Positions 7,685 to 17,753 of a DNA stretch of 64,000 bases are shown one piece after another. The position numbers and the translations under genes were made by a program. How positions within the stretch are numbered: position 1 is the stretch's first letter; each line of letters opens with the position of its first letter. The notes beneath the pieces are model-generated. The model worked only from the letters and a program-made list of their open reading frames with translations, had not been told where the DNA came from and did not search any database. The stretch is from contig CAKSAY010000001.1 of the NCBI GenBank assembly GCA_934438055.1, positions 72,614 through 136,613 on the forward strand, in the 5' to 3' direction. This DNA is from an uncultured Oscillospiraceae bacterium (GTDB lineage Bacteria; Bacillota; Clostridia; Oscillospirales; Ruminococcaceae).

Positions 7685-9847
7685 TCACTTATTTGCCCTT
7701 TCAACTGAAATCACACCGTCAATTTTAGAAATTTTCTGCATAATGTTTTTGAGTTGTTCAACGCCTGCTATGTCAATTGTTGCTAAAATGTTGGCATTGC
7801 CGTTTTTAAGCTCCCGCGCATTCACTTCGTGTATGGGTACATGAAAATTCGCAAGTGTAGTCGTAATCTGTGCTAAAAGCCCCATTTTAGATTCTGTAAC
7901 AATGTCTAATGTAGAGCGATAGTGAGAATCGGCACCCTTTTCCCAAAACACATGAATCCAGCGTTCAACCTGCGTTGGATCTTTCATAGAATTAAGGGCA
8001 TTCGGGCAGTCCTTCTTATGAACAGACACACCATGTCCACGGGTGATGAAGCCAATAATATCGTCACCCGGCAAAGGTGTGCAGCATTGTGCAAATTTCA
8101 CAAGACAATTATCGATGCCCTCCACAACAACACCATTGCTCGCTTTGGCTGGTGTAAAAATCGGCTCGGTTGGAATGGATTCCTCTTTAATCATCTTCAC
8201 ATATTCATCCCGAATGCGGGGAATAATGCGCGAAAGAATAATTCCTCCATAACCAATGGCAGCATAAAAATCGTCTACCGTTTCACAACGCTGCCGTTTT
8301 GCAATCTTCTCGATAAAATTACGCATTTCATCATCGGCAAGAAAAATCTTATTTCTCTTAAACTCCCGTTCAAGTTCAGAGCGTCCCTCCTGAATGTTCT
8401 CTTCACGTCGTTCTTTTTTAAACCACGTTCGTATTTTGTTGCGCGCCTGACCCGTCTTAACCATCTTAAGCCAATCTCGACTAGGTCCATGATTTTGCGA
8501 CTTAATGGTAATCACTTCAACCACTTGACCTGTCTGCACCTTTGTGTCTAACGGAACAATTTTTCCGTCCACTTTGGCGCCAATCATCTTATTGCCAACC
8601 TCAGAATGGATTGCATAAGCAAAGTCAATAACTGTAGAGCCAATTGGTAGAGTTTTCACATCTCCATTCGGTGTAAACACAAACACCTCTTCAGAGCCAA
8701 TATCCGTCTTAATGCTTTGCATGAGATCCTCCGGATCTTCGGCCTCCTGCTGTGTTTCAATAATCTGACGAATCCATGCAAGGCGCTCCTCTAAATCATC
8801 CTTTTTCTGAATTCCCTCTTTATATTTCCAGTGCGCTGCAATACCATACTCGGCTGTATAGTGCATATCCCACGTACGAATTTGAATTTCAAACGGAATC
8901 GCTTCTTTTGCAATAACAGTAGTGTGGAGAGATTGATACATATTCGGTTTAGGCATAGAAATATAATCCTTAAAACGTTGTGGAATGGGGGTAAATAAAT
9001 CATGCATAGCACCTAAGATATTATAGCATTCGAGCACAGTATTCACAATAATACGAATCGCGTATATATCAAAAATTTCATCCCATCCTCTATCACCCAT
9101 ATACACTTTTCGATAGATTCCATAACGGCTCTTCATTCTTCCGTCAATTTTAGCGTCAATATCAAATTCCTTAAGTCGAGCCTGGATTTTCTGTATAATA
9201 TATCCGATATAATTTGCATTATTGAGTTCTCTCTCTTTGAGAATCTCTTTAATCTCACGATAAGCGATAGGATCAAGATATTGCAAAGCAATATCCTCTA
9301 ACTCATCCTGAACGGCCTTAATGCCCAAACGATGCGCTAGCGGTGCATAAATCTCCATCGTTTCTAAGGCCTTATCTCTCTGCTTTTGTTCATTCATAAA
9401 ATAGAGCGTCCGCATATTATGCAGTCTATCCGCCAGCTTAATAATGATAACACGGATATCCTGCGCCATAGCAAGAAACATCTTTCGTATGTTTTCCGCC
9501 TGCTGTTCTTCCTTAGAAAATAGCGGAATACGACCTAACTTGGTCACTCCATCCACCAAAAGTGCAACTTGAGAGCCAAATTGCTTTTGAACATCTTCAT
9601 TATGAATCGAGGTATCTTCGACAACATCGTGCAACAGTGCAGCGACAATAGAGTCGCTGTCCATCCCTAAATCTACCAAAATGCAAGCAACGGCAATTGG
9701 ATGAATCACATACGGTTCTCCGGACAATCTCATCTGTCCTGCATGCGCCCTTTGTGCCAATTCATAGGCCATCTCAATCTTCTCCATATTATACTGACGA
9801 CCTGTTTTTTGAATAATCTCTCTTAAATTTTCAAATGTATAATCCAT
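7685..9847 (-). CDS. relA: Bifunctional (p)ppGpp synthetase/hydrolase Rel
   Basis: About 720 residues with the complete domain order of long RSH proteins. The HD hydrolase domain (ALLHDVVEDT near residue 75) is followed by the synthetase domain (SRYGIYRK and then PKPNMYQSLHT, around 240-330). Next comes a TGS domain (VFVFTPNGDVKTLP, about 395-455), a zinc-finger/helical region with CCTPLPGD, and a C-terminal ACT domain. An intact HD motif means it should both make and degrade the alarmone. The ATG at 9847 has AGGAGG twelve bases upstream; the earlier in-frame ATG at 9859 abuts that site with no spacing, so I prefer the later one. Between recJ and dtd in one operon, the common clostridial arrangement. 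Confidence 0.95.
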   Translation of the reverse strand: MDYTFENLREIIQKTGRQYNMEKIEMAYELAQRAHAGQMRLSGEPYVIHPIAVACILVDLGMDSDSIVAALLHDVVEDTSIHNEDVQKQFGSQVALLVDGVTKLGRIPLFSKEEQQAENIRKMFLAMAQDIRVIIIKLADRLHNMRTLYFMNEQKQRDKALETMEIYAPLAHRLGIKAVQDELEDIALQYLDPIAYREIKEILKERELNNANYIGYIIQKIQARLKEFDIDAKIDGRMKSRYGIYRKVYMGDRGWDEIFDIYAIRIIVNTVLECYNILGAMHDLFTPIPQRFKDYISMPKPNMYQSLHTTVIAKEAIPFEIQIRTWDMHYTAEYGIAAHWKYKEGIQKKDDLEERLAWIRQIIETQQEAEDPEDLMQSIKTDIGSEEVFVFTPNGDVKTLPIGSTVIDFAYAIHSEVGNKMIGAKVDGKIVPLDTKVQTGQVVEVITIKSQNHGPSRDWLKMVKTGQARNKIRTWFKKERREENIQEGRSELEREFKRNKIFLADDEMRNFIEKIAKRQRCETVDDFYAAIGYGGIILSRIIPRIRDEYVKMIKEESIPTEPIFTPAKASNGVVVEGIDNCLVKFAQCCTPLPGDDIIGFITRGHGVSVHKKDCPNALNSMKDPTQVERWIHVFWEKGADSHYRSTLDIVTESKMGLLAQITTTLANFHVPIHEVNARELKNGNANILATIDIAGVEQLKNIMQKISKIDGVISVERANK

Positions 9848-9868
9848 TTTTAAAGCCATCCTCCTAAA

Positions 9869-11890
9869 CTATTGCAATTGTTGCAGCAAGGAGAATTTCT
9901 CCAAATCAATCTTTTTTTCCACCTTTTTTAACTGAATGGTCAAACCATCAGCAGAAACCTCAACAAGTCCACCTTGCACAAAGACTTCAATTGCCACGCA
10001 AAATTTACAATAAGAAAGCGTCTGATCCTCAAGCATAGAAAACAAATCCTCCTTTGAGCCGGAGAAGAAAGGATGTTTATAAAGCATACGATATAGCGTA
10101 ATAAAATCCTTTCTCTGCGGAAGCATATGTATCTTCTGTTCCTCTTTGAGAGCCTCTCCGCGCATAAATTTCTCAAAATAAACCTTCGAGAGCAAAAATC
10201 TTTTTTGCGAAAATGAGGCTTTGCGCATATCTTTAATTTGCATAGAGACTGTCTCTTCTCCGCGAAAGGATTTCACACTAAGCTGCACCAGCAGATTGGT
10301 AACATCGCCAACACGAAAATGGAATTGCTCAGTGGAAACGCCGAAAATAAGTCCCTGCATCCTTTTTTCACCAACACTAAACGTGCACTTTTGATGCTTT
10401 CCGCCGGATAAAGGAGTAATCTTCTCGATCTTTGCATTGCGCAGAAGAAAGAGCGGCAAAGGGTTTGCATGACCAAAAGGCTCAAATATAGCAAGTTCCT
10501 TTGCTTTTTCAAGGGAGACCTCCGACGCATTCAATTCTGCATCAATATGATAAACCTGACACAGGGGATAGCTCTTTTGTGCCGCAGCATATTCTTCTAA
10601 GCCCTTTTTTAATAGGGGCAGCTTTTCAACCGGCAACGTCATACCGGCCGCCTGTTGATGTCCCCCCCAGCGCTCAAACAGCGTCTCATTTGCTTTTAAA
10701 GCTTCATAAATCGAAAATTTCTCTAAGCTCCTGGCAGAGCCATGCGCCTTATCGCCATCTATTGAAAAAACAATAGCCGGTTTTCCAAACTGTTCCACCA
10801 GTCGACTGCTAACCGTTCCAATCACGCCCGGAGGCCAATCACCTGCAAACAATAATATTCTATCATAGTAACTTCGTGGCTCCGCCTGCATTTTTAGATA
10901 AATTTCATGCAGAATTTGCGTTTCTATTGCCTTTCTCTTTTGCACCAATTCTTCTAAAGAAGCTGCAATTTCTTCTGCTCTTTGAGCATCCTCTGCACGA
11001 AAAAGTTCTAATGCTAGCCGCGCTTGATTGAATCTGCCGGCAGCATTGATTCGCGGCGCCAAAACAAAGGCGACCATGCCCGACGTTATCTTATCTCGAC
11101 TTACTCTAGCTTGCTGCATTAACGCTAAAAGCCCCTCGTTTTCTGTAAAACTAAGCAAGCGCAAACCACGAGTCACAATCAATCTGTTTTCTCCAATCAA
11201 CGGCATAACATCCGCAATTGTTCCAATTGCGGCAAAATCTCCCCCTATTTCAAAGGCGCTTTCATAGTCGCCGTCTTGAAGGGCAGCAATGAGTTTAAAA
11301 GCAACGCCAACGCCCGCTAAATCCTTAAAAGACGACGGACAATCGGGGCGATGCGGGTCAATGACGGCGATGGCCTCGGGAAGTTTTTGAGGAACAGCAT
11401 GATGATCGGTCACAATCACGTCTAAACCCAATTGATTTGCCAAAGCAATCTCTTCGCAAGCCGTAATGCCATTGTCGACTGTAATCATAAGCGAAACATT
11501 TTCAGAAACAATCTCTCTAACCGCACTGTCGGTTAATCCATAGCCGTCTTTTCTCTCCGGAATATAACAGAGCACATTCAACCCAAGAGATTCTAAATAA
11601 TACGTTAAAATATAACTTGCGGTAATGCCGTCGCAGTCGTAGTCTCCAAACACAGCCACCTTTTCGTCTCTATCTAAAGCTAGGTTTATCCTTTCAACTG
11701 CTTTATCCATATCTTTAAGCGTAAAAGGATCCGACAACTCCTGCTGCACAAATCGTTCTTCAATTTCATCATCACTTAAGTTTCTGCCGGAAAGAATACC
11801 GGCTAGAAAAGATGGTATTGAATACTTTTCCTCAATTGTAGTAGTCCGTTGGGCATGGGGTTTGTGAAATTCCCAGAAATGAAACGCCAT
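9869..11890 (-). CDS. recJ: Single-stranded-DNA-specific exonuclease RecJ
   Basis: About 673 residues. DHH-family motifs are clear: VFGDYDCDGITASYIL (motif I, near residue 80), TVDNGI, then VTDHHAVPQKLPEA (the DHH triad), then the DHHA1 motif GWxGHxxAAG seen as RWGGHQQAAGMTLP. The enzyme digests single-stranded DNA 5' to 3' in recombination and mismatch repair. It is longer than the E. coli enzyme because of the C-terminal extension common in Firmicutes. The start at 11890 is chosen over one ten codons earlier because a purine-rich GGCGGAGCAAGG site precedes it. First gene of the operon; a consensus promoter lies about 150 bases upstream. Confidence 0.93.
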   Translation of the reverse strand: MAFHFWEFHKPHAQRTTTIEEKYSIPSFLAGILSGRNLSDDEIEERFVQQELSDPFTLKDMDKAVERINLALDRDEKVAVFGDYDCDGITASYILTYYLESLGLNVLCYIPERKDGYGLTDSAVREIVSENVSLMITVDNGITACEEIALANQLGLDVIVTDHHAVPQKLPEAIAVIDPHRPDCPSSFKDLAGVGVAFKLIAALQDGDYESAFEIGGDFAAIGTIADVMPLIGENRLIVTRGLRLLSFTENEGLLALMQQARVSRDKITSGMVAFVLAPRINAAGRFNQARLALELFRAEDAQRAEEIAASLEELVQKRKAIETQILHEIYLKMQAEPRSYYDRILLFAGDWPPGVIGTVSSRLVEQFGKPAIVFSIDGDKAHGSARSLEKFSIYEALKANETLFERWGGHQQAAGMTLPVEKLPLLKKGLEEYAAAQKSYPLCQVYHIDAELNASEVSLEKAKELAIFEPFGHANPLPLFLLRNAKIEKITPLSGGKHQKCTFSVGEKRMQGLIFGVSTEQFHFRVGDVTNLLVQLSVKSFRGEETVSMQIKDMRKASFSQKRFLLSKVYFEKFMRGEALKEEQKIHMLPQRKDFITLYRMLYKHPFFSGSKEDLFSMLEDQTLSYCKFCVAIEVFVQGGLVEVSADGLTIQLKKVEKKIDLEKFSLLQQLQ

Positions 11891-12048
11891 TTTCCTTGCT
11901 CCGCCTTTCTTTTCGTGCAAACGATCCCCTGTTCAATCAAACAATCGCAAATGCTGCCATAGTTCGTCGCAGCCATAGATGGCGCCGCAGCTCAAGGCAG
12001 CAATAGAGCCTGATATACCTATCATCACGGGGAATATCTTCTTTAACT

Positions 12049-12077
12049 ATTATACTCTATTTTATACATACTTGCAA
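12049..12077 (-). promoter_or_regulatory. Sigma-A promoter of the recJ-relA operon
   Basis: On the minus strand TTGCAA and TATAAT are separated by exactly 17 bases. The start point would lie about 150 bases before recJ. The intervening leader contains short GC-rich inverted repeats but no recognised riboswitch. Confidence 0.75.
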
Positions 12078-12111
12078 GGCAGTTAAACAAAACGAACATC
12101 ATGGCACAGCT

Positions 12112-12942
12112 CTAAAGCGTGCACTGTGAACACAAACATCTCTTTGCGGAAAATTTGTCATACAGATATATGCTCATCCACCAACAAACCACTGCAATTC
12201 CCATGGCAAATAGTACATCTGACGAATAATGCGCTCCCATAATGATACGGCTCACTGCCATAACAGGCACAATGATAGTTGGAATAGCAGCAAATAAGAA
12301 TTTTTTCCATCTAGAATGTGTAATGGGAATGAAAAAATAGAAGCAGAATACAGCCGCTGCATTTGCTGTGTGTCCTGATGGAAAAGAATAGTTTCCGGAA
12401 AACGGATGAAAAATATACCACGGTACAAACTGCTGCAAAGACTTCATATCACGAAAACGCAATCGTCCTGCCAAAACCTTTAACACGCTCACAACAATGA
12501 GTGTAAAAGCGATAGCAAACAATGTAATGAATATAACCCGTGTCAGCTGTCTGCAAAGCGTCTGGTTCAACTGACATCTCAAAATGGCAACCAACCCAAT
12601 CACATAAAAAATTACAAAAACGAACCTCTGCCAAAAAGGTTGAATGCCCTGACAAAGAAAGATGCTGCTTGCAAAAAGTAATAAGCCAACTACAACATGA
12701 AACAGATTCTTCCATCCTGCTCCGGTAAAAAAGATATGTATCCTGATAAGAAAATGTAAACAGAAGGCTGCGATAATTGGCAAAATCATCATTCCCTCTT
12801 GTTCTAAAAACAAGGCCCATCCACTCTGCGGATGATAGAAAATCAGTTCTATTTGTAAATCATATTCTGCAAAGACAACCGCCAAAATCGCCCAAACAGC
12901 AAAAAATATAATGATAAACGGAATTCTCATCTTCATCTTCAT
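12112..12942 (-). CDS. PAP2-family membrane phosphatase
   Basis: About 276 residues with six or so hydrophobic segments. The active-site motifs appear in order: KVLAGRLRF (the K-x6-R-P site with Phe in place of Pro), FPSGHTANAA (PSGH) and SRIIMGAHYSSD (SR-x5-H-x3-D). This gives a type 2 phosphatidic acid phosphatase/undecaprenyl pyrophosphate phosphatase-like fold facing the extracellular side. The lipid substrate cannot be named. An in-frame ATG at 12987 lies inside the pckG terminator hairpin and is unlikely. GAGAGGG lies about eight bases ahead of the ATG at 12942, which I use; an ATG at 12948 is also possible. The leading pckG terminator suggests its own weak promoter or readthrough. Confidence 0.82.
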   Translation of the reverse strand: MKMKMRIPFIIIFFAVWAILAVVFAEYDLQIELIFYHPQSGWALFLEQEGMMILPIIAAFCLHFLIRIHIFFTGAGWKNLFHVVVGLLLFASSIFLCQGIQPFWQRFVFVIFYVIGLVAILRCQLNQTLCRQLTRVIFITLFAIAFTLIVVSVLKVLAGRLRFRDMKSLQQFVPWYIFHPFSGNYSFPSGHTANAAAVFCFYFFIPITHSRWKKFLFAAIPTIIVPVMAVSRIIMGAHYSSDVLFAMGIAVVCWWMSIYLYDKFSAKRCLCSQCTL

Positions 12943-12965
12943 AAGCATTGCCCTCTCATAAAACA

Positions 12966-13005
12966 AGAAAATGTCTTCTTTAATCATTTAAAGAAGACAT
13001 TTTCT
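12966..13005 (-). terminator. Terminator after pckG
   Basis: A perfect 17-base stem (AGAAAATGTCTTCTTTA and its complement) with a short loop, beginning three bases after the pckG stop and followed by CTTGTTTT on the minus strand. Confidence 0.85.
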
Positions 13006-13007
13006 AC

Positions 13008-14777
13008 TTATCCTAGACGTTTCTGTAAAGCCGCAAGCTGTTCTCTCAATTCCGCGGGGAGTTTATCGCCAAATTTTTCATAAAACTCCCCAATTCCCTT
13101 TGCGTCCTCCAGCCATAGCTCTTTGTCAACCCGCAAAAGTCCAGCAATCGTCTCTACGTCAATCGACAATCCCTCAATATTAATATCTTCCGGGCGCGGT
13201 TCATAGCCAATAGGCGTTTTCACCGCCTCCGCTTTTCCGTCACAGCGATCTAAAATCCACATCAAGACACGCATATTGTCTCCAAATCCCGGCCAAATAA
13301 ATCGATCATCATCGTCAGTTCTAAACCAATTAACATGGAAAATCTTTGGCGCCTTATCGCCTAATTCCTTGCCCATATCTAACCAATGCTGAAAATAGTC
13401 CCCCATATTATAACCACAGAATGGAAGCATTGCCATAGGATCTCTTCTAATAACACCAACAGCGCCAGCAGCAGCAGCGGTAGTCTCTGAAGCCATGGTT
13501 GAACCCACAAACACACCATGTTCCCAATCAAACGATTGATAAACCAAAGGAGCGGTTTTTGCACGTCGACCGCCAAAAATCATGGCTGAGATGGGAACGC
13601 CCTGTGGATTATCAAACTCCGGACTAATGCTCGGGCAATTCTGTGCAGGTGCAGTAAAACGGCTATTAGGATGTGCCCCTTTAACTTGCGCTGTCTTGCC
13701 GTTCCATGGTTTTCCCGTCCAATCTAAGGCATTCTCAGGAGGATTTTTGTCTAAGCCCTCCCACCATACCGTGTTGTCATCTAAATTGTGGCAAACATTA
13801 GTGAAAATCGTATTTTTTTGTGTTGAAGCTAAGGCATTTGGATTAGATTTTGCATTCGTTCCGGGGGCAACGCCAAAGAATCCATTTTCCGGATTAATGG
13901 CATAAAGTCTCCCATCCTTGCCTTTTTTCAGCCAAGCAATATCATCTCCAACTGTCCACACCTTATAACCCTTGTCACGATATATTTCCGGTGGAATCAA
14001 CATGGCAAGGTTGGTTTTCCCACAAGCTGATGGAAACGCCGCCGTAATATAACGAACTTCTCCACGCGGATTCTCAATCCCCAAAATCAACATATGCTCT
14101 GCCATCCAGCCTTCATTTTTTCCCTGATAGGAAGCAATGCGCAAAGCAAAGCATTTTTTCCCCAACAAAACATTGCCGCCATAACCTGAATTGATTGACC
14201 AAATCGTATTATCTTCCGGAAAGTGAACAATATAACGATTTTCAGGATCAATATCTGCCTTGGAATGCAAACCTTTCACAAAGTCATTAGACGCATCACC
14301 CAGATTTTCAAAAGCTGTCTGACCCATGCGAGTCATAATATCCATATTTAAAACCACATAGATAGAATCTGTCAATTCCACTCCAACTTTTGCTAAAGGT
14401 GAACCAATCGGCCCCATAGAATAAGGAATCACATACATAGTACGACCCTTCATAACGCCATCAAACATTGGCGTCAATTTATCATACATCTGCTTCGGAT
14501 CACACCAATGATTGGTAGGACCTGCATCTTCCGGCTTTTTTGAGCAAATAAAGGTTCTATCCTCCACACGGGCAACATCATTTTCTTTGGTTCTATGAAG
14601 CAGGCAACCGGGCAATTTCTCTTGATTTAAAGCCTCCATTTCGCCTGTTTGGATTGCCTCATCTCTCAAAGAAGCTAATTGTTCTTCACTTCCGTCAATC
14701 CAAACCACCTTGTCCGGTTTGCATAAAGCCACCATTTCCTCTACCCATTTGAGTACGTTTTGATTATTGGTCAACAT
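13008..14777 (-). CDS. pckG: Phosphoenolpyruvate carboxykinase, GTP type
   Basis: 589 residues, the size of the GTP-dependent family (the ATP type is shorter, about 530). The nucleotide-binding kinase-1a loop reads FPSACGKTNLAML, the GTP-type signature with an active-site cysteine. Around it are YGGNVLLGKKCFALRIAS, the metal-site PEGLDK region and GFGDNMRVLMWI. The enzyme interconverts oxaloacetate and PEP plus CO2; in fermenting anaerobes it often runs in the carboxylating direction. The ATG at 14777 follows AGGAG by nine bases. The gene is monocistronic: own promoter about 200 bases upstream, strong terminator just after the stop. Confidence 0.95.
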   Translation of the reverse strand: MLTNNQNVLKWVEEMVALCKPDKVVWIDGSEEQLASLRDEAIQTGEMEALNQEKLPGCLLHRTKENDVARVEDRTFICSKKPEDAGPTNHWCDPKQMYDKLTPMFDGVMKGRTMYVIPYSMGPIGSPLAKVGVELTDSIYVVLNMDIMTRMGQTAFENLGDASNDFVKGLHSKADIDPENRYIVHFPEDNTIWSINSGYGGNVLLGKKCFALRIASYQGKNEGWMAEHMLILGIENPRGEVRYITAAFPSACGKTNLAMLIPPEIYRDKGYKVWTVGDDIAWLKKGKDGRLYAINPENGFFGVAPGTNAKSNPNALASTQKNTIFTNVCHNLDDNTVWWEGLDKNPPENALDWTGKPWNGKTAQVKGAHPNSRFTAPAQNCPSISPEFDNPQGVPISAMIFGGRRAKTAPLVYQSFDWEHGVFVGSTMASETTAAAAGAVGVIRRDPMAMLPFCGYNMGDYFQHWLDMGKELGDKAPKIFHVNWFRTDDDDRFIWPGFGDNMRVLMWILDRCDGKAEAVKTPIGYEPRPEDINIEGLSIDVETIAGLLRVDKELWLEDAKGIGEFYEKFGDKLPAELREQLAALQKRLG

Positions 14778-15271
14778 CAATCTACACTCCTTTTTATTTT
14801 TAAGGCATATCTCTTGTTAAAGTATATACAGGCAAAAGCAATAAATCGCCACAATGCATTCTCTCCGTCTGTTTATAAATTCAAGAAAATCTGTGAATCG
14901 TCCATAGAACACGTCTCATTCGAAAGAAAAGAAACACATTCTTAAGTCCTTTAAAACGAGTAAAACATTTTAATTATAGCATATTTACCTTTTAAACGCA
15001 AGAATATTTTGCTAATATTTCCTGTTGTTAGCTATATAATGTCCATTTAATTCCATAATATACGTCGTCTGGGCAACAACATCTTGGTGTCTCAATTATA
15101 TAACACACTCTCCCTCACAAAATTATACCAAAAAAAGGACAAAAAATGCTATAAGCAACAAAATCACATCTCATACGTAGGCCTACTGTGTTCAACAAAC
15201 ACATCAAACAACAAAACATTTAACAACACAAATTGACTCTCTATTCACACAAAAAAAAGAATTTCTGAAAG
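14778..15271. other. Gene-free stretch upstream of pckG
   Basis: It holds the pckG promoter and about 190 bases of untranslated leader on the minus strand. The half nearer the ribosomal operon is AT-rich, with no reading frame I would call and no recognised RNA motif. Confidence 0.6.
14973..15001 (-). promoter_or_regulatory. Sigma-A promoter of pckG
   Basis: Minus-strand TTGCGT and a perfect TATAAT separated by 17 bases, with TG before the -10 box (TGC-TATAAT). The leader to the start codon is about 190 bases. Confidence 0.7.
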
Positions 15272-15307
15272 AAAAAATGCCCTGCTATTGTCCGCAGAGC
15301 ATTTTTA
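15272..15307 (-). terminator. Terminator of the ribosomal protein operon
   Basis: AAAATGC.CTGC pairs with GCAG.GCATTTT just downstream of rplL on the minus strand and ends in a T run. It separates rplL from anything further, so rpoB is not the next gene here. Confidence 0.85.
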
Positions 15308-15317
15308 AAAATTGTTA

Positions 15318-15686
15318 TTATTTTAATTCCACCTTAGCGCCGGCTTCTTCAAGTTTTGTCTTGATTTCTTCAGCTTCAGCTTTTGCAACAGCCTCTTTAA
15401 TCGGCTTAGGAGCTTCATCAACAATTGCCTTAGCATCTTTCAAGCCAAGACCGGTGATCTCTTTCACAACTTTGATGACGCCCATTTTGCTTGAACCGGC
15501 GTCAACCAACACAACGTCAAACTCGTTTTTCTCTTCAGCAGCAGCGCCGGCACCCGGTGCACCGGCCATCATAACCGGAGCAGCAGCAGAAACGCCAAAT
15601 TCCTCTTCAATTGCCTTAATTAATTCGTTCAATTCCAGAACGGACAAAGCTTTAATATCTTCAATAAATTTTGCTATATCAGCCAT
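15318..15686 (-). CDS. rplL: 50S ribosomal protein L7/L12
   Basis: 122 residues: N-terminal dimerisation helix region ([20 protein letters not shown]), the Ala/Gly-rich hinge (about 35-52), then the C-terminal domain with [32 protein letters not shown] and a closing [10 protein letters not shown]. It is the stalk protein that recruits translation GTPases. A good GGAGG site precedes the ATG. Last gene of the operon, 32 bases after rplJ. Confidence 0.98.
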   Translation of the reverse strand: MADIAKFIEDIKALSVLELNELIKAIEEEFGVSAAAPVMMAGAPGAGAAAEEKNEFDVVLVDAGSSKMGVIKVVKEITGLGLKDAKAIVDEAPKPIKEAVAKAEAEEIKTKLEEAGAKVELK

Positions 15687-15718
15687 TATATAATCCTCCT
15701 ATATTACTATTTGTTCAA

Positions 15719-16228
15719 TTATTCTGCATCTTTCTGCTCTGCGATTGCATTCAAAGCAACAGCCAAGCCACGCATAGGTGCTACCAAAACGCTTACCAAT
15801 TGTCCCATCATCTGTTCTCTTGATGGCAACGAACCAATTTCCGCTACGGTTGCAGCGTCAATGACTTTGCCTTCCATAAATCCAATCTTGATAGAAAAAT
15901 CTGTGTCGTCTTTTAGCTCTTTCACATATTTAGAAACAATTCTTGCCGGAGCAATCGGATCGTCTTTACTGATTGCAAGAGCGGTTGTTCCCTCTAAAAA
16001 TGGATAAAAATCTTCGTAGCCCACCTGCTCAGCAGCGCGTCTAAGCATGGTGTTCTTCACAACAAAATAGTCGACGCCTGCTTCACGAAATTCCTTACGC
16101 ATCGCTGTATCTTGCTGCACGTTAATGCCGCGATAGTCTACTAAAACACCTGCAACAGAACCTTGAATTTTTTCGGTTAACTCCGCAACATATGCTTTCT
16201 TTTGTTCTAAAACTTTCTCTGTTGGCAT
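15719..16228 (-). CDS. rplJ: 50S ribosomal protein L10
   Basis: 169 residues, opening MPTEKVLEQKKAYVAELTEK, with the conserved DYRGINV and FFVVKNTML-like (YFVVKNTMLRRA) segments and the C-terminal L12-binding helix. It anchors L7/L12 dimers to the ribosomal stalk and autoregulates its own operon through the leader that lies directly upstream. Confidence 0.97.
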   Translation of the reverse strand: MPTEKVLEQKKAYVAELTEKIQGSVAGVLVDYRGINVQQDTAMRKEFREAGVDYFVVKNTMLRRAAEQVGYEDFYPFLEGTTALAISKDDPIAPARIVSKYVKELKDDTDFSIKIGFMEGKVIDAATVAEIGSLPSREQMMGQLVSVLVAPMRGLAVALNAIAEQKDAE

Positions 16229-16261
16229 AAATTCACCTCCGTTTCAACAAAAAACCAAAAA

Positions 16262-16440
16262 TAAAAAAACGTCTTTCCCCGCACAAACAGAAAAAGACGA
16301 AAGTTTGTCTATCAAACAGCTTTCGCAATTTCTCCTCGGCAGGCAGAACCATTCTTTTACATTAGGTTTTCCTAATACCTGCTGTCTTTAGAAAAACAGC
16401 GTAGATAAATCATATAATTTAGATAACAATAATTAGTATA
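16262..16440 (-). ncRNA. Ribosomal protein L10 leader with attenuator hairpin
   Basis: The roughly 240-base gap before rplJ is typical of the L10 autoregulatory leader. On the minus strand a branched, partly paired region (16320-16430) is followed by a CGTCTTT/AAAGACG hairpin with a run of seven T at 16269-16299, a terminator sitting just before rplJ. The known mechanism in Firmicutes is that the L10(L12)4 complex binds the kink-turn region and shifts the balance toward termination. I call it from position, spacing and the terminal hairpin; the kink-turn was not modelled. Confidence 0.75.
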
Positions 16441-16467
16441 CAACGTTATCATAAAATTGTCAAGAGA

Positions 16468-17163
16468 TTAAACACCAAATTTATTGACACTAACCTTAAC
16501 GCCAGGTCCCATCGTAGAGGTTGCAACGCAAGATTTAATATATTGTCCCTTAGCAGCAGCCGGCTTTGCATTCACAATGGCTGTCATGAGCGTGTCAAAA
16601 TTCTCTTCAAGTTTTTGGGCGCCAAAAGAAGCTTTGCCGATTGGACAGTGAATGATATTGGTTTTATCAAGACGATATTCAATCTTTCCGGCCTTTGCCT
16701 CTTTAACAGCCTTTGCAACATCCGGTGTAACCGTACCGGCTTTTGGGTTTGGCATTAAACCGCGCGGTCCTAAAACTCTACCCAAACGTCCAACCAGCGC
16801 CATCATATCAGGAGACGCAATAACAACATCAAAATCAGTGAAGTTTTCTTTCATGATTTTCTGCACATATTCATCAGCCCCGACATAATCTGCACCTGCT
16901 TCTTCAGCAAGCTTCACATTCTCGCCCTTTGCAAAAACAAGCACGCGAACATCTTTGCCCGTTCCGTTCGGAAGAACAACTGCACCACGAACCTGTTGAT
17001 CCGCATGACGGGAATCAACACCCAAACGAACATGCAATTCAACTGTCTCATCAAATTTCGCTTTTGCATTCTTAACAACCAAATCAAAAGCTTGAGCGCC
17101 ATCATAAACTTTGTTCTTTTCAATCGCCTTGGCGCTTTCCATATATTTTTTACCGTGTTTCAT
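16468..17163 (-). CDS. rplA: 50S ribosomal protein L1
   Basis: 231 residues, the usual length. It opens [18 protein letters not shown], with [20 protein letters not shown], then [20 protein letters not shown] (the L1 signature) and a C-terminal [11 protein letters not shown]. It binds 23S rRNA at the mobile L1 stalk and is a translational repressor of its own mRNA. It lies 62 bases after rplK. Confidence 0.98.
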   Translation of the reverse strand: MKHGKKYMESAKAIEKNKVYDGAQAFDLVVKNAKAKFDETVELHVRLGVDSRHADQQVRGAVVLPNGTGKDVRVLVFAKGENVKLAEEAGADYVGADEYVQKIMKENFTDFDVVIASPDMMALVGRLGRVLGPRGLMPNPKAGTVTPDVAKAVKEAKAGKIEYRLDKTNIIHCPIGKASFGAQKLEENFDTLMTAIVNAKPAAAKGQYIKSCVATSTMGPGVKVSVNKFGV

Positions 17164-17225
17164 ATCTACAAAAATCCTCCCTCATGAGTGGTTCAAATCG
17201 GAATCTTCCTCCCACCAGCGGGCAT

Positions 17226-17651
17226 TTAATCAACAACCGTTACGCCCATGGATCGTGCTGTTCCAGCAATCATGCTCATTGCTGTCTCTAAGCTTGCCGC
17301 ATTTAAATCCGGCATTTTTTGTTCTGCAATCTTCTGAATTTGTTCCTTTGTAATGCTCGCTACTTTAGTTTTATTCGGCACACCGGAGCCACTTTCAATT
17401 CCACAGGCCTTTTTGATTAAAACGGCAGCGGGCGGGGTTTTGGTGATAAAACTAAAAGAACGATCTGCATAGACTGTGATAACAACCGGAATAATCATGC
17501 CGGCGTCATTTTTTGTTCGCTCATTAAATTCCTTTGTAAACGACATAATGTTAACACCATGCTGTCCCAATGCCGGGCCAACAGGCGGCGCCGGCGTAGC
17601 TTTTCCGGCTGGAATTTGGAGCTTAATAAGACCTACTACTTTTTGAGCCAT
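17226..17651 (-). CDS. rplK: 50S ribosomal protein L11
   Basis: 141 residues. N-terminal [20 protein letters not shown] and C-terminal [20 protein letters not shown] mark L11, the protein of the GTPase-associated centre. GGAGG precedes the start. The 102-base gap to nusG contains a GTGGGAGAAGCAAAGC..GCTTCGAGATTAC hairpin on the minus strand of the kind expected for the L1 or L11 autoregulatory leader (inference). Confidence 0.98.
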   Translation of the reverse strand: MAQKVVGLIKLQIPAGKATPAPPVGPALGQHGVNIMSFTKEFNERTKNDAGMIIPVVITVYADRSFSFITKTPPAAVLIKKACGIESGSGVPNKTKVASITKEQIQKIAEQKMPDLNAASLETAMSMIAGTARSMGVTVVD

Positions 17652-17753
17652 TTCCTCTGCACCTCCAAAATTTGTGGTAATCTCGAAGCATATAATGCTT
17701 TGCTTCTCCCACGTAAGGATTACTCTTCTATCCTTCTTATCTTTATTTTTCCT